Shown: piece by piece, positions 1-8,113 of the stretch
Layout of the letters: every line of letters begins with the position of its first letter
Position numbering within the stretch: position 1 is the first letter of the stretch
From: an uncultured Pelagibacteraceae bacterium
Lineage (GTDB): Bacteria; Pseudomonadota; Alphaproteobacteria; Pelagibacterales; Pelagibacteraceae
Assembly: GCA_902629285.1 (NCBI GenBank)
Contig: CACOQN010000015.1
Coordinates: forward strand, 1 to 33,361
Direction: 5' to 3'
Length of the DNA: 33,361 nt
The notes under the pieces: generated by a model
Told to the model about the DNA's origin: nothing
The model's input: the letters and a program-made list of their open reading frames with translations, nothing else
Databases searched by the model: none
Position numbers and translations under genes: made by a program

Positions 1-37
1 TTTATAAAAAAATTAAAATTAACTATAGGAGATTTGC

Positions 38-952
38 ATGAGTGATAAAATTGCATTTATTGGAGTTGGAAATATGGGAAATCCAATGGCAGAAAACTTA
101 CACAAATCTGGAAAAAAAATTACCGTATTTGATGTTTCATACGAAATGATACAGCAAGCTAAAAAAAAGGGACTAAACACTTCTGAAAGCATTGATTCTC
201 TAATTAACGATGAGGTCTCAACAGTTATAACTATGCTACCTGAAGGCAAACATTCAAAAGAAATATATTTAGGTGATTATGGAATAATTAACAAAGTTTC
301 AAAAGATTGTTTATTGATTGATTGTTCAACAATAGACATAGAAACCTCAAAAGAAATTGGAAAAGCTGCAGATAACAAAAATATTTTGATGATAGATGCT
401 CCAGTAAGCGGGGGAGTAATGGGTGCTCAAAAGGCAACCCTTAATATAATGGTTGGTGGGTCTAAAGAAGCTTTTGATAAAGCATTACCTGTTTTAAAAA
501 TTTTAGGAAAAAACATCTATCATGCTGGGGATATAGGAAGTGGAAATGGAGCTAAGATTTGTAATAATATGGCTTTAGGTATTGCAATGATTGCAGCTTC
601 AGAGTCATTAATGTTAGCTAAAAGATTAAACATAGATATCAAAAAGGTTCATGAAATAATGAAAAATGCATCTGGTAATAGTTGGCCAATTTCTGTTTAT
701 CCTCCTCTGCCAGGTTTAATTGATGGCACACCATCTAATAATAATTACCGCCCAGGTTTTTCTGCAGGTATGATGAATAAAGACCTCAAACTTGCTTATG
801 AATGTGCAAAAAGCGTGAATGCTGAAACTCCATTAGGGAAGATGGCATTAGAAATCTATAATCAATTTTGTAAAGAGGGAAATGATAGTAAAGATTTTTC
901 AGCAATTTCAAAAGTTATCGGGGGAGATGCTTGGGATTATCCAATTGATTGA
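38..952 (+). CDS. mmsB: 3-hydroxyisobutyrate dehydrogenase
   Basis: NAD-dependent beta-hydroxyacid dehydrogenase predicted to oxidise 3-hydroxyisobutyrate to methylmalonate semialdehyde in valine degradation (cytoplasm). Seen: an N-terminal Rossmann motif GVGNMGNPM at residues 9-17, the substrate-binding motif DAPVSGG at 120-126, and the catalytic lysine K173 in the conserved GxGxGAKxxNN context. The length of 304 residues is normal for the family. The ATG follows a good ribosome binding site (aggag at 27-31). The preceding gene is outside the window. The next enzyme of the pathway, MmsA, starts at 32050, at the other edge of the window, so the two genes are not adjacent here. The family also contains tartronate semialdehyde and glyoxylate/succinic semialdehyde reductases. 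The 3-hydroxyisobutyrate assignment is the best match but substrate specificity is inferred. Confidence 0.85.
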   Translation: MSDKIAFIGVGNMGNPMAENLHKSGKKITVFDVSYEMIQQAKKKGLNTSESIDSLINDEVSTVITMLPEGKHSKEIYLGDYGIINKVSKDCLLIDCSTIDIETSKEIGKAADNKNILMIDAPVSGGVMGAQKATLNIMVGGSKEAFDKALPVLKILGKNIYHAGDIGSGNGAKICNNMALGIAMIAASESLMLAKRLNIDIKKVHEIMKNASGNSWPISVYPPLPGLIDGTPSNNNYRPGFSAGMMNKDLKLAYECAKSVNAETPLGKMALEIYNQFCKEGNDSKDFSAISKVIGGDAWDYPID

Positions 953-1070
953 AAAAATCAATTTAGAATCAACTTTAAATTGAAAAAAATTCTACTTTCA
1001 AGAGTATTGTGACAATCTGTGCTACTTTTTCGAAAGACTCCAATTTGAATCTATGTTTTATTCCTCGCCA

Positions 1071-1080
1071 GTTAATTAAC
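1071..1080. promoter_or_regulatory. 10-bp palindrome upstream of TRAP cassette A
   Basis: A perfect palindrome GTTAATTAAC ends 17 bases before the ATG of the first TRAP binding-protein gene. The identical palindrome lies 19 bases before the second TRAP binding-protein gene (5893-5902). It could be an operator or a 5' untranslated element. It could also simply be sequence kept from a duplication, since the flanking bases are only partly alike. Confidence 0.35.
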
Positions 1081-1097
1081 TAATAAGGGAGAAACTT

Positions 1098-2255
1098 ATG
1101 ATTAAAGATAAAAAATCATTGAAGGGTTCAAAAACTCCTTCAAGAAGAAAGTTCTTCAAAGCCGCAGCAGCGACAGGTGCAGCAGCAGCAACAGCTGTAG
1201 CAATGCCAAACGTTGCATTTGGTGCTCCACAAACATTAAAGATGCAGGCAGCGTGGCCTTCAGGCGCTAACATCTTTTTTGAAATGGCTGGAGACTATGC
1301 CAAAATGGTTGGAGACATGTCAGGTGGAAGTTTAAAAATTGATCTTCAACCTGTTGGAGCAGTTGTAAAAACTGGTGAAATTGGACAAGCTGTAAGTGAC
1401 GGTGTACTAGATATGGGTCACTGGGTTACTGCTTACTGGTATGGAAAAAATCCTGCCGCGTCTCTTTTCGGAACAGGTCCATCATACGGTCTGTCATCTC
1501 AAGAAGTAATGGCTTGGATGGAAGAAGGTGGTGGAAGAGCATTATATGAAGAAACACTTGCTAAAGTTGGATATGATTATGTCGGTGTCTTTGCAATGCC
1601 AATGCCTGCTCAGCCTTTTGGTTGGTTTAAAAAGAACGTAACTAAAGTATCTGATGTTAAAGGTATGAAGTATAGAACAGTTGGTTTAGCAACAAACGTT
1701 CTTACTGCAATGGGAATGGTAGTTAGACAATTACCAGGTGGTGAAATTCAGCCAGCTATGAAAACTGGTTTGATTGAAGCAGCTGAGTTTAATAACCCTA
1801 CTTCAGACTCTCAGTTTGGTATGCAAGATGTATCTAAGCATTATCACTTAGGATCTTTCCACCAATCACAAGAGATGTTTGAAATACCAATTAACAAAAA
1901 AACATTTAATAGCTTATCTCCTGCAAACCAAGCAATTTTAAAAAATGCTTCGTATGCAGCAAATACTGCTAACTACTTTAAAGCTTTGGTAAGATACTCT
2001 GCTGATTTATCAAAATTGATGAATGAGCACAAAGTAAATGTTTACCAAACTTCAGATGCAATTCTTGCAGAGCAGTTAAAAGGTTGGGATAAAGTTGTAG
2101 GTGACTTCTCTTCTAAAGATCCGTTCTTTAAGAAGATTGTTGATTCACAAAAAGCATACGCGAAAAGAGTAATGAAATACTTACTAATGAATCAACCTAA
2201 CTACAGACTTGCTTATGAAAATGAGTTTGGTCCGTTAGCGAAAGTTAAAATCTAA
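1098..2255 (+). CDS. TRAP transporter substrate-binding protein (DctP family), cassette A
   Basis: Periplasmic solute receptor of a sodium-driven TRAP uptake system, 385 residues. A twin-arginine (Tat) signal is clear: SRRKFF at residues 15-20 followed by an Ala-rich hydrophobic stretch, with probable cleavage after the FGA at 41-43. The mature part resembles the FcbT1/TakP branch of DctP proteins. It has a conserved arginine (R193 in KYRTVG) expected to bind the substrate carboxylate, then a LPGGEIQPAM segment and the acidic-aromatic pair E230-F231. A good ribosome binding site (agggag) precedes the ATG. A GC-rich hairpin follows, then the two permease genes. The first 30 residues are nearly the same as in the second binding protein at 5922, indicating a common origin. 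The substrate is probably an organic acid but cannot be read from the sequence. Confidence 0.9.
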   Translation: MIKDKKSLKGSKTPSRRKFFKAAAATGAAAATAVAMPNVAFGAPQTLKMQAAWPSGANIFFEMAGDYAKMVGDMSGGSLKIDLQPVGAVVKTGEIGQAVSDGVLDMGHWVTAYWYGKNPAASLFGTGPSYGLSSQEVMAWMEEGGGRALYEETLAKVGYDYVGVFAMPMPAQPFGWFKKNVTKVSDVKGMKYRTVGLATNVLTAMGMVVRQLPGGEIQPAMKTGLIEAAEFNNPTSDSQFGMQDVSKHYHLGSFHQSQEMFEIPINKKTFNSLSPANQAILKNASYAANTANYFKALVRYSADLSKLMNEHKVNVYQTSDAILAEQLKGWDKVVGDFSSKDPFFKKIVDSQKAYAKRVMKYLLMNQPNYRLAYENEFGPLAKVKI

Positions 2256-2276
2256 GGTTTAAAAATATCAAAAATT

Positions 2277-2306
2277 AAGGGGGGCTTTATGGCCCCCTTT
2301 TTTTTT
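2277..2306 (+). terminator. hairpin with T-tract between TRAP binding-protein and permease genes (cassette A)
   Basis: GGGGGC at 2280-2285 pairs with GGCCCC-type bases at 2292-2297 around a six-base loop. Further G-T and A-T pairs extend the stem outward, and a run of nine T follows (2298-2306). This is a classic rho-independent shape, and in this AT-rich DNA its GC content stands out. Because dctQ follows after about 40 bases with no separate obvious promoter, partial termination or 3'-end protection of the binding-protein mRNA is the likely role. Confidence 0.8.
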
Positions 2307-2346
2307 AATTGAATTAATAAAGAAAACTAAGATAAGTTAGGCGTTT

Positions 2347-2931
2347 ATGCATTCTTATATAAAATTTGCTGATACTCTTAGCTCTTCAATGGGCAAAGCT
2401 TTTTCATGGTGCATTGTAATATTAATGGGCGGAACATGTTATGAGGTAATAATGGCTTATGCATTTAATGCTCCAACTTTATGGAATTTTGATTTTAGTC
2501 TTCAGATGTATGGCGCTATTTTCATGATGGCAGGTGCATACACTTTAGCAACTGAGGCTCATGTCAGGGGAGATGTAATTTACAGATTATTCCCTACAAA
2601 AGTTCAAGGATGGATCGATTTAGTATTGTATTTTATTTTCTTCTTTCCTGGCGTAATTGCCCTTGCTTTTTATGGATATGAATATGCTGCTAAAGCTTGG
2701 ATGGTAAAAGAAACTAGCTGGAATAGTCCTGCGCAAATTCAAATTTATATGGCTAAATCGTTAATACCGCTATCAGGTATACTTCTCACCATTCAAGGAG
2801 TGAGTGAAGTATTTAGAGCAATTATATGTATTAAAACAGGACACTGGCCTGAAAGAGAAGCTGGTGCTGAAGAAACTGAAAAAATTTTAATGAGAAAATC
2901 TAAAGAGGAAGAAGATATAGATGTTGTTTAG
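2347..2931 (+). CDS. TRAP transporter small permease (DctQ family), cassette A
   Basis: Inner-membrane small subunit of the TRAP transporter, 194 residues, which is normal for the family. Four hydrophobic segments are visible (about 15-40, 55-75, 90-115 and 135-160). The conserved DctQ motif EAHVRGDV is at residues 70-77. The tail after about 175 is charged (Glu/Lys) and cytoplasmic by expectation. The ATG at 2347 is used because it is the first start after the hairpin; the ribosome binding site is weak. The 3' end overlaps the large permease gene by 11 bases, which indicates translational coupling of the two membrane subunits. Confidence 0.9.
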   Translation: MHSYIKFADTLSSSMGKAFSWCIVILMGGTCYEVIMAYAFNAPTLWNFDFSLQMYGAIFMMAGAYTLATEAHVRGDVIYRLFPTKVQGWIDLVLYFIFFFPGVIALAFYGYEYAAKAWMVKETSWNSPAQIQIYMAKSLIPLSGILLTIQGVSEVFRAIICIKTGHWPEREAGAEETEKILMRKSKEEEDIDVV

Positions 2932-4282
2932 TTTAACAAATCCAGAAATTGCAATTTTAATGATGGTAATATTTTTGTTTGCTGTTCTTTTAGGTTTTCC
3001 GATTGCCTTCACTTTAATGGCAATGGGTCTAGGATTTGGTTACTATGCTTATTTTGATCCATCTAGAATGGATCATCTATTTGATAATAGGATATTTAAA
3101 TTATTTGTCCAAAACACCTACTCTGTCATGGATAATCACGTTCTCACCGCCGTACCTTTATTTTTATTTATGGGATATTTAGTTGAAAGAGCAGGAATAG
3201 TTGCAAGATTATTTTATGCAATTAGGCTTGCTTCTCATTCTCTTCCGGCATCAATGGCAGTGGCAGCTTTGATTACATGTACTTTATTTTCAACAGCGAC
3301 AGGTATAATTGGTGCAGTTGTAACTTTAATGGGTCTACTTGCTTGGCCTGCGATGGTCAAGGCTGGTTATGATAAAAAATTTGCTTCAGGAGTTATATGT
3401 GCTGGTGGTTGTTTAGGAATTTTAATTCCACCAAGTATTATGCTTATTGTTTATGCTGTGATAGCTCAGTTATCACCACTTAGATTATTTGCAGCAGCAA
3501 TATTTCCAGGATTAATGTTGGCAGGATTATATATTTTATATGCTATTATTTTAGCTTACTTTAATCCGTCAATAGCACCTAAACCTCCTAAAGAAGAAAT
3601 ACCCCCAAGAGCGGTAATACTAAAGGAAGTTCTAGTTTCTTTTTTACCTTTGTTCTCTCTTATTATTTTAGTTTTAGGAAGCATTCTTGCTGGTTTAGCA
3701 ACTCCAGCAGAAGCAGCAGGTGTGGGTGCATTTGGAGCTTTGGTTTTATCATTCTTTTATAAGTCGCTTAAATGGAAAAATTTTAAAGAGTCAGTTTTTT
3801 TAACAGCAAAAACTACTGCAATGATTATGTGGTTATTTATTGGTTCTTGGACATTTGCATCTGTATTTTCATATTTAGGTGGACACGAAGTTTTTGAACA
3901 TTTTTTTAAATCAATGGATATTAAACCGTGGCAATTTTTAGTTATTACACAAATAATAATATTTTTACTAGGTTGGCCATTAGAGTGGACCGAAATATTA
4001 ATTATATTTGTACCAATATTTTTACCGCTAGTAGAATTTTTTGGGGTTAATCCATATTTTTTTGCAATGTTAATTGCTTTAAATTTACAAACTTCATTTT
4101 TAACACCCCCCATGGCAATGTCGGCGTACTATTTAAAAGGGGTACAATCCAAAAATGTTGAATTAATCGAGGTTTTTAAAGGAATAATGCCTTTTCTAGC
4201 AATAGTTATTCTTGGAATGGTTTTAATGTATTTATTTCCAGGTATAGCTTTATGGCTACCTGATCAGTTATTTGCAAACTAG
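2921..4282 (+). CDS. TRAP transporter large permease (DctM family), cassette A
   Basis: Large membrane subunit that carries out sodium-coupled solute transport. It has 453 residues, close to the usual 425-450, and about a dozen hydrophobic segments. Family hallmarks include the N-terminal LLGFPIAFTL segment, the loop TGIIGAVVTLMG, the GILIPPSI hairpin, and the late LNLQTSFLTPPMAM motif. The protein stops right after the last membrane segment (WLPDQLFAN), unlike its paralogue at 8114, which has a long extra tail. It starts inside dctQ. Its stop codon lies five bases before the most likely start of the amidase gene. Confidence 0.92.
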   Translation: MLFSLTNPEIAILMMVIFLFAVLLGFPIAFTLMAMGLGFGYYAYFDPSRMDHLFDNRIFKLFVQNTYSVMDNHVLTAVPLFLFMGYLVERAGIVARLFYAIRLASHSLPASMAVAALITCTLFSTATGIIGAVVTLMGLLAWPAMVKAGYDKKFASGVICAGGCLGILIPPSIMLIVYAVIAQLSPLRLFAAAIFPGLMLAGLYILYAIILAYFNPSIAPKPPKEEIPPRAVILKEVLVSFLPLFSLIILVLGSILAGLATPAEAAGVGAFGALVLSFFYKSLKWKNFKESVFLTAKTTAMIMWLFIGSWTFASVFSYLGGHEVFEHFFKSMDIKPWQFLVITQIIIFLLGWPLEWTEILIIFVPIFLPLVEFFGVNPYFFAMLIALNLQTSFLTPPMAMSAYYLKGVQSKNVELIEVFKGIMPFLAIVILGMVLMYLFPGIALWLPDQLFAN

Positions 4283-4286
4283 ATAC

Positions 4287-5624
4287 ATGAATGAAATTAT
4301 AAATTTTTCAGTCGAAGAATTAATCACTAAAATTTCAAACTCTCAAATAACGTCCGTTGAAATATGTGAGGCTTATATAGAAAGAATTAACAAATTTGAA
4401 AAAGACATAAATGCATGGGCCTTCTTTGATAAAGAATTATTATTAGAAAAAGCAAAAGAGTCAGATGACTATAAAAAATCTGGTAAGCCCACCGGTCCTC
4501 TACACGGAATACCAGTTGCAGTAAAAGATATTGTTGGCACTTTAGATATGCCTACTGAATGTGGAACACCAATTAGAAAAGGGAAATCATATTCTCAAAA
4601 TGCAGAAATTATTGATTTACTTCATGCTTCTGGTGCAATTGTAATGGGTAAAACAGTTACTACAGAGCTAGCTTATTTAAATCCATCTAAAACAAAAAAT
4701 CCACATGATTACTCGCGAACACCTGGAGGATCATCAAGTGGTTCTGCAGCAGTAATCGCATCATTCATGGCCCCACTATCAATTGGATCACAGACAGGAG
4801 GATCAATAATAAGACCAGCATCATATTGTGGTGTTGTTGGATACAAACCTTCTTACGGTCTAATCTCTAGAAATGGAGTATTAAAAACTTCAGAGAAACT
4901 CGATCATATTGGTGTTTTTGGAAGAACGGTTGAGGATATTGCTTATCTAGTTAAAGAGTTAATTAAAAAAGACTCCCATGATCCTGCAACTGTCTACTAT
5001 TCTTCAAATAATATGGTTGATATAGCAAAAAAGGGTCCTTTGTATGAACCAAAGTTTATTTTTTATAAAACTGAGTTTTGGAAAACAATTGATAAAAAAT
5101 CAAAAGAAGCTTTTGAGTATTTTATTAAATCATTTAAAAAAAATATTGAAATTCATGATACTCCTTCATATTTCAAAGATATTCATAAGTATCATCAAAT
5201 TATTTATGAAACTGATTTAGCTAATAATTTTAGTGACTATTATAAAAATTATAAAACAAAACTTTCAAAAATTATGCAAAATGCAATTGCTAATGGAAAA
5301 AAACATACTGCAAAGGATTATGCTGAAGCAATAGATTTTATGAAAAGAAGTTACGATTCATACAAAGAAGTGTTCGAGGATTATCATGGGGTTTTATCTC
5401 CATCAAGTCCAGGCATTGCTTTAAAGGGATTAAAAAGTACTGGTTCAGCAGATTTTAATAAAGTATGGTCTTATTTGGGTACACCATGTGTTTCTCTGCC
5501 TTTACTTCAAGGAGAAAATAATTTACCATTAGGCATTCAAGTGATTGGTGAGAAGTACGATGACAATCGTTTCTTAGGTGTCTGCAGTTGGCTTGAAAAA
5601 GAAAGTGAGAAATTTAATGAATAA
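4287..5624 (+). CDS. amidase signature family hydrolase
   Basis: Cytoplasmic Ser-cisSer-Lys hydrolase of the amidase signature family, 445 residues. Seen: the catalytic lysine K80 in VAVKDIV, the glycine/serine loop GGSSSGSA at 147-154 containing the cis-serine, and the nucleophile S173 in QTGGSIIRPA. The ATG at 4287 is preferred over an upstream in-frame TTG at 4272, which would lie inside the dctM gene and add five residues with no family similarity. The gene sits between two TRAP transporters, so it may process an amide or carbamoyl compound brought in by one of them; this is inference. A GatA role is unlikely because no gatB or gatC is nearby and the flanking genes are catabolic. The exact substrate is unknown. 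Confidence 0.85.
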   Translation: MNEIINFSVEELITKISNSQITSVEICEAYIERINKFEKDINAWAFFDKELLLEKAKESDDYKKSGKPTGPLHGIPVAVKDIVGTLDMPTECGTPIRKGKSYSQNAEIIDLLHASGAIVMGKTVTTELAYLNPSKTKNPHDYSRTPGGSSSGSAAVIASFMAPLSIGSQTGGSIIRPASYCGVVGYKPSYGLISRNGVLKTSEKLDHIGVFGRTVEDIAYLVKELIKKDSHDPATVYYSSNNMVDIAKKGPLYEPKFIFYKTEFWKTIDKKSKEAFEYFIKSFKKNIEIHDTPSYFKDIHKYHQIIYETDLANNFSDYYKNYKTKLSKIMQNAIANGKKHTAKDYAEAIDFMKRSYDSYKEVFEDYHGVLSPSSPGIALKGLKSTGSADFNKVWSYLGTPCVSLPLLQGENNLPLGIQVIGEKYDDNRFLGVCSWLEKESEKFNE

Positions 5625-5793
5625 ACTTGTAACTCTTATCGGACTTTCTTTTGCAATTTTTTTTCTTATTGGATTAGCCACAACTCTTACAAGATCAATG
5701 ATGATTGGTTTTCTTGATGTTATACCTGTTTATATTTTGATGGCGTTAGCAATATCTATGATGCTCTACGAAGCCTTTTTCGACAAAAAATAA
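5617..5793 (+). CDS. small two-helix membrane protein, unrecognised
   Basis: A 58-residue protein that starts at an ATG overlapping the amidase stop codon by eight bases. It has two hydrophobic helices (about residues 4-24 and 31-51), a short linker TRSMMIGFLD, and a charged end FFDKK. No known family is recognised. The overlap with the amidase and the absence of in-frame stops support it as a real gene. A longer reading from a TTG at 5578 lies inside the amidase and is less likely. It could be an accessory subunit or stabiliser of one of the flanking TRAP permeases, by position only. Confidence 0.6.
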   Translation: MNKLVTLIGLSFAIFFLIGLATTLTRSMMIGFLDVIPVYILMALAISMMLYEAFFDKK

Positions 5794-5824
5794 AATTCAT
5801 CAATATTCAATTTACTACCTCAGA

Positions 5825-5852
5825 TTGTAATACGATATTCATTTGTTATTTT
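5825..5852 (+). promoter_or_regulatory. possible promoter for TRAP cassette B
   Basis: TTGTAA at 5825-5830 and TATTTT at 5847-5852 are separated by 16 bases and resemble -35 and -10 boxes, in the only sizeable gap (128 bases) before the cassette B binding-protein gene. A short inverted repeat AGACT-TAC-AGTCT follows at 5858-5870. In DNA this rich in A and T such boxes occur often by chance. Confidence 0.3.
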
Positions 5853-5892
5853 AATCTAGACTTACAGTCTCATTTGTAATTAAATCTTATTA

Positions 5893-5902
5893 GTTAATTA
5901 AC
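5893..5902. promoter_or_regulatory. 10-bp palindrome upstream of TRAP cassette B
   Basis: A perfect GTTAATTAAC palindrome, identical to that at 1071-1080 and at nearly the same distance from the start codon (19 against 17 bases). The positional match makes a shared regulator or shared leader function possible. Confidence 0.35.
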
Positions 5903-5921
5903 AAAGAAGAGGAGATAACTA

Positions 5922-7055
5922 ATGATTAAAGAAAAAAAATCATTGAAGGTTTCTAGATCACCTTCAAGAAGAAAGTTCTTTAAAACTGCAGCTGCAACTG
6001 GTGTTGCTGCTGTTGCAGCATCATCTTTATCTGCTCCAGCTGTTGCCAAAGAAAGAGTAGAAGCTTCTATGGTAGCAACTTGGCCTAGAGATTTTCCAGG
6101 CTTAGGAACTGGCGCACAAAGACTTGCTCAAAGATTGAGCGACATGAGTGATGGTCGTATTCAAGTCACTTATTACGCTGCTAATGAAAGAGTTAAAGCA
6201 TTCGACTCGTTTGATGAAGTTGCATCAGGTAACTCTCAAATGTATCATGGTGCTGATTACTATTGGGTTAAAAAACACCCTGCATTTGGATATTTTACTG
6301 CAGTTCCATTTGGTTTCACATATGCTGAAATGAATGCGTGGTTAAAATTTGCTGGTGGACAAGAATTGTGGGACGAATTGACTGATGATTTTGGTACACA
6401 AAGTTTTGCTGCTGGTAATACTGGAGTGCAAATGGGTGGTTGGTTTAATAAAAAAATTAGATCAGCTAATGACTTTAAAGGTTTAAAAATGCGTATGCCT
6501 GGTTTAGGTGGACAAGTTCTTGGAAAACTTGGTGGTTCTCCAATTTCACTACCTGGTGGACAAATTTATGAAAACCTTGTGTCAGGGGCAATTGATGCAA
6601 CAGAATGGGTAGGACCTTGGAATGATGAAGCGATGAAATTCCAGGAAGCTGCTAAGTATTATTACTATCCAGGAATGCATGAACCAGGATCTACATTAGC
6701 ATGCGGTGTTAATAAATCTTGGTTTACTAGTTTGTCAAAATCAGATCAGTTAATTATTAAAACTGCATGTGATTGGGCTGACACAACTACAATGGCTGAA
6801 TACAATGCTAAAAACGGAGCTGCACTAGCACGATTAGTAAACGAAAGTGGAGTTAAACTAGAGAAGTTTAACGATAAAGTTTATGATGCTTTCGCTAAAG
6901 GTGCTGCTGAAGTTTTCGACGAAGTTCAACAACATAGTGCTCTTGCTAAGAAAGTACATGCTGCCTTTGTTAAAGGTCGTAAGGAAATTGGTGCTTGGAC
7001 TAATTTGTCTGACGGGCCATATGTTGCTCAAAGAAATAGAGCATTAGGAGTATAA
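5922..7055 (+). CDS. TRAP transporter substrate-binding protein, TakP/FcbT1-like, cassette B
   Basis: Periplasmic receptor, 377 residues, with a Tat signal (SRRKFF at 15-20; probable cleavage after the AVA at 40-42). The mature protein strongly resembles the TakP-type 2-oxoacid receptors: arginine R191 in KMRMPG for the carboxylate, LPGGQIYENL at 210-219, the pair E228-W229 in the DATEWVGP segment, and the AKYYYYPGMHEP block at 244-255. On family knowledge the ligand is likely a monocarboxylic or 2-oxo acid such as pyruvate, possibly with a bound sodium ion; this is inferred. A strong ribosome binding site (gaggag) precedes the ATG. The leader is a near copy of that of the cassette A receptor. 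A perfect hairpin separates it from the permease genes. Confidence 0.9.
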   Translation: MIKEKKSLKVSRSPSRRKFFKTAAATGVAAVAASSLSAPAVAKERVEASMVATWPRDFPGLGTGAQRLAQRLSDMSDGRIQVTYYAANERVKAFDSFDEVASGNSQMYHGADYYWVKKHPAFGYFTAVPFGFTYAEMNAWLKFAGGQELWDELTDDFGTQSFAAGNTGVQMGGWFNKKIRSANDFKGLKMRMPGLGGQVLGKLGGSPISLPGGQIYENLVSGAIDATEWVGPWNDEAMKFQEAAKYYYYPGMHEPGSTLACGVNKSWFTSLSKSDQLIIKTACDWADTTTMAEYNAKNGAALARLVNESGVKLEKFNDKVYDAFAKGAAEVFDEVQQHSALAKKVHAAFVKGRKEIGAWTNLSDGPYVAQRNRALGV

Positions 7056-7074
7056 TTTAATTCTTACTATTATT

Positions 7075-7102
7075 AGAGGGCCCTTAAATGGGCCCTCTTT
7101 TT
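7075..7102 (+). terminator. hairpin with T-tract between TRAP binding-protein and permease genes (cassette B)
   Basis: A perfect nine-base-pair stem, AGAGGGCCC at 7075-7083 with GGGCCCTCT at 7090-7098, around the loop TTAAAT, followed by Ts to 7102. It occupies the same place as the cassette A hairpin, but sequence and loop differ, so the feature has been kept by function and not just copied. Partial termination or mRNA end protection favouring the receptor is likely. Confidence 0.8.
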
Positions 7103-7126
7103 ACTTATCAATAAAAGTTTTTAAAT

Positions 7127-8110
7127 ATGGTTGAAAAAAATAACTTATCTATTTTAATAAGAATATTTAGTTATTCTATTTTAGCCTTAACATTAGTTTT
7201 TCTAATTAATAATGTTTTAACAGTTTGGTTTGATTGGCCAGGAGTGAAAAAACTTTTTGCTCATTATGAATTATTTGGATTTAAAAAATTAAATAAACCT
7301 TTAGAGGGGTTAGCAATCAACTTATCATATATTCAATTACTATTTTATTTTGCGTCTTTCATAGGTGTTATATTTTTTGTTCTAAAATCTATAAAACAAA
7401 CATTACAAACCGACTCTGAGATCCTAACAAAAATTACTGCTTACGTAGTAAGATCTTCTTTCTGGGCTGTGTTAATAGTTGGAGTAGCAGATTTTTTAAT
7501 CTCATTTATGGTTGTGGAAAAACTAGTTGAGCCAATTTTTGGAGAACAACTTAAAATTAATTTAGTAATACCTGCTTTCAGAATTACATATATACACTTT
7601 CCTTTAATATTGGCTTCTTTTGTAATTGGTTTTTTTACAAGATCTGTAGGGTTTATTTGGCTAGCAGTCTTAGTAGTTGGAAGTGAATTTTTGATAGTTC
7701 TTTCAAGATTCATATTTCAGTATGAACAGGCATTTCAGGGAGATCTTGTTCGTTTTTGGTATGCAGCTCTTTATTTATTTGCAAGCGCTTATGCTTTAAT
7801 TCACGAGGGCCATGTTAGAGTTGATGTTCTTTATACTGGTTTTAGTGAACGTAAAAAAGCATGGACTAATGCAATTGGGTCATTAATTCTAGGAATTCCT
7901 TTATGTTTGATTGTAATATTTTTAGGCATGGGGGGCAAAGCTAGTATCATCAATGGTCCTGTAATTTCATTTGAAATTACGCAGCAAGGTTCAAACGGAT
8001 TATATTTACTTTATCTAATGGCAGTTTATTTAGCTGTTTTTGCAGTAAGTATGTTAACTCAATTTACTAGCTACTTCATGAGTAGCAGTCATAAACTTTT
8101 AAAGAATTAA
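7127..8110 (+). CDS. TRAP transporter small permease with N-terminal extension, cassette B
   Basis: Small permease subunit of the FcbT2/DctQ type, 327 residues instead of the usual 170-200. The recognisable DctQ part is in the C-terminal half, with the motif EGHVRVDVLY at 227-236 followed by two further membrane segments. The N-terminal part adds several hydrophobic helices (about 10-32, 65-90 and 108-135) that are not part of the basic DctQ fold. A 16-base gap follows the T-tract, and the next gene starts three bases after its stop codon, so it forms a unit with the large permease at 8114. Confidence 0.85.
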   Translation: MVEKNNLSILIRIFSYSILALTLVFLINNVLTVWFDWPGVKKLFAHYELFGFKKLNKPLEGLAINLSYIQLLFYFASFIGVIFFVLKSIKQTLQTDSEILTKITAYVVRSSFWAVLIVGVADFLISFMVVEKLVEPIFGEQLKINLVIPAFRITYIHFPLILASFVIGFFTRSVGFIWLAVLVVGSEFLIVLSRFIFQYEQAFQGDLVRFWYAALYLFASAYALIHEGHVRVDVLYTGFSERKKAWTNAIGSLILGIPLCLIVIFLGMGGKASIINGPVISFEITQQGSNGLYLLYLMAVYLAVFAVSMLTQFTSYFMSSSHKLLKN

Positions 8111-8113
8111 ATA

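Noticed and set aside
943..963. Terminator after mmsB (AATTGATT/AATCAATT hairpin across the stop codon)
   Set aside because: The stem is mostly A-T pairs and has no T-tract; in such AT-rich DNA it may occur by chance.
3757..4113. 118-residue minus-strand open frame inside the first dctM
   Set aside because: It is a shadow of a conserved membrane protein gene and has no ribosome binding site or recognisable fold.
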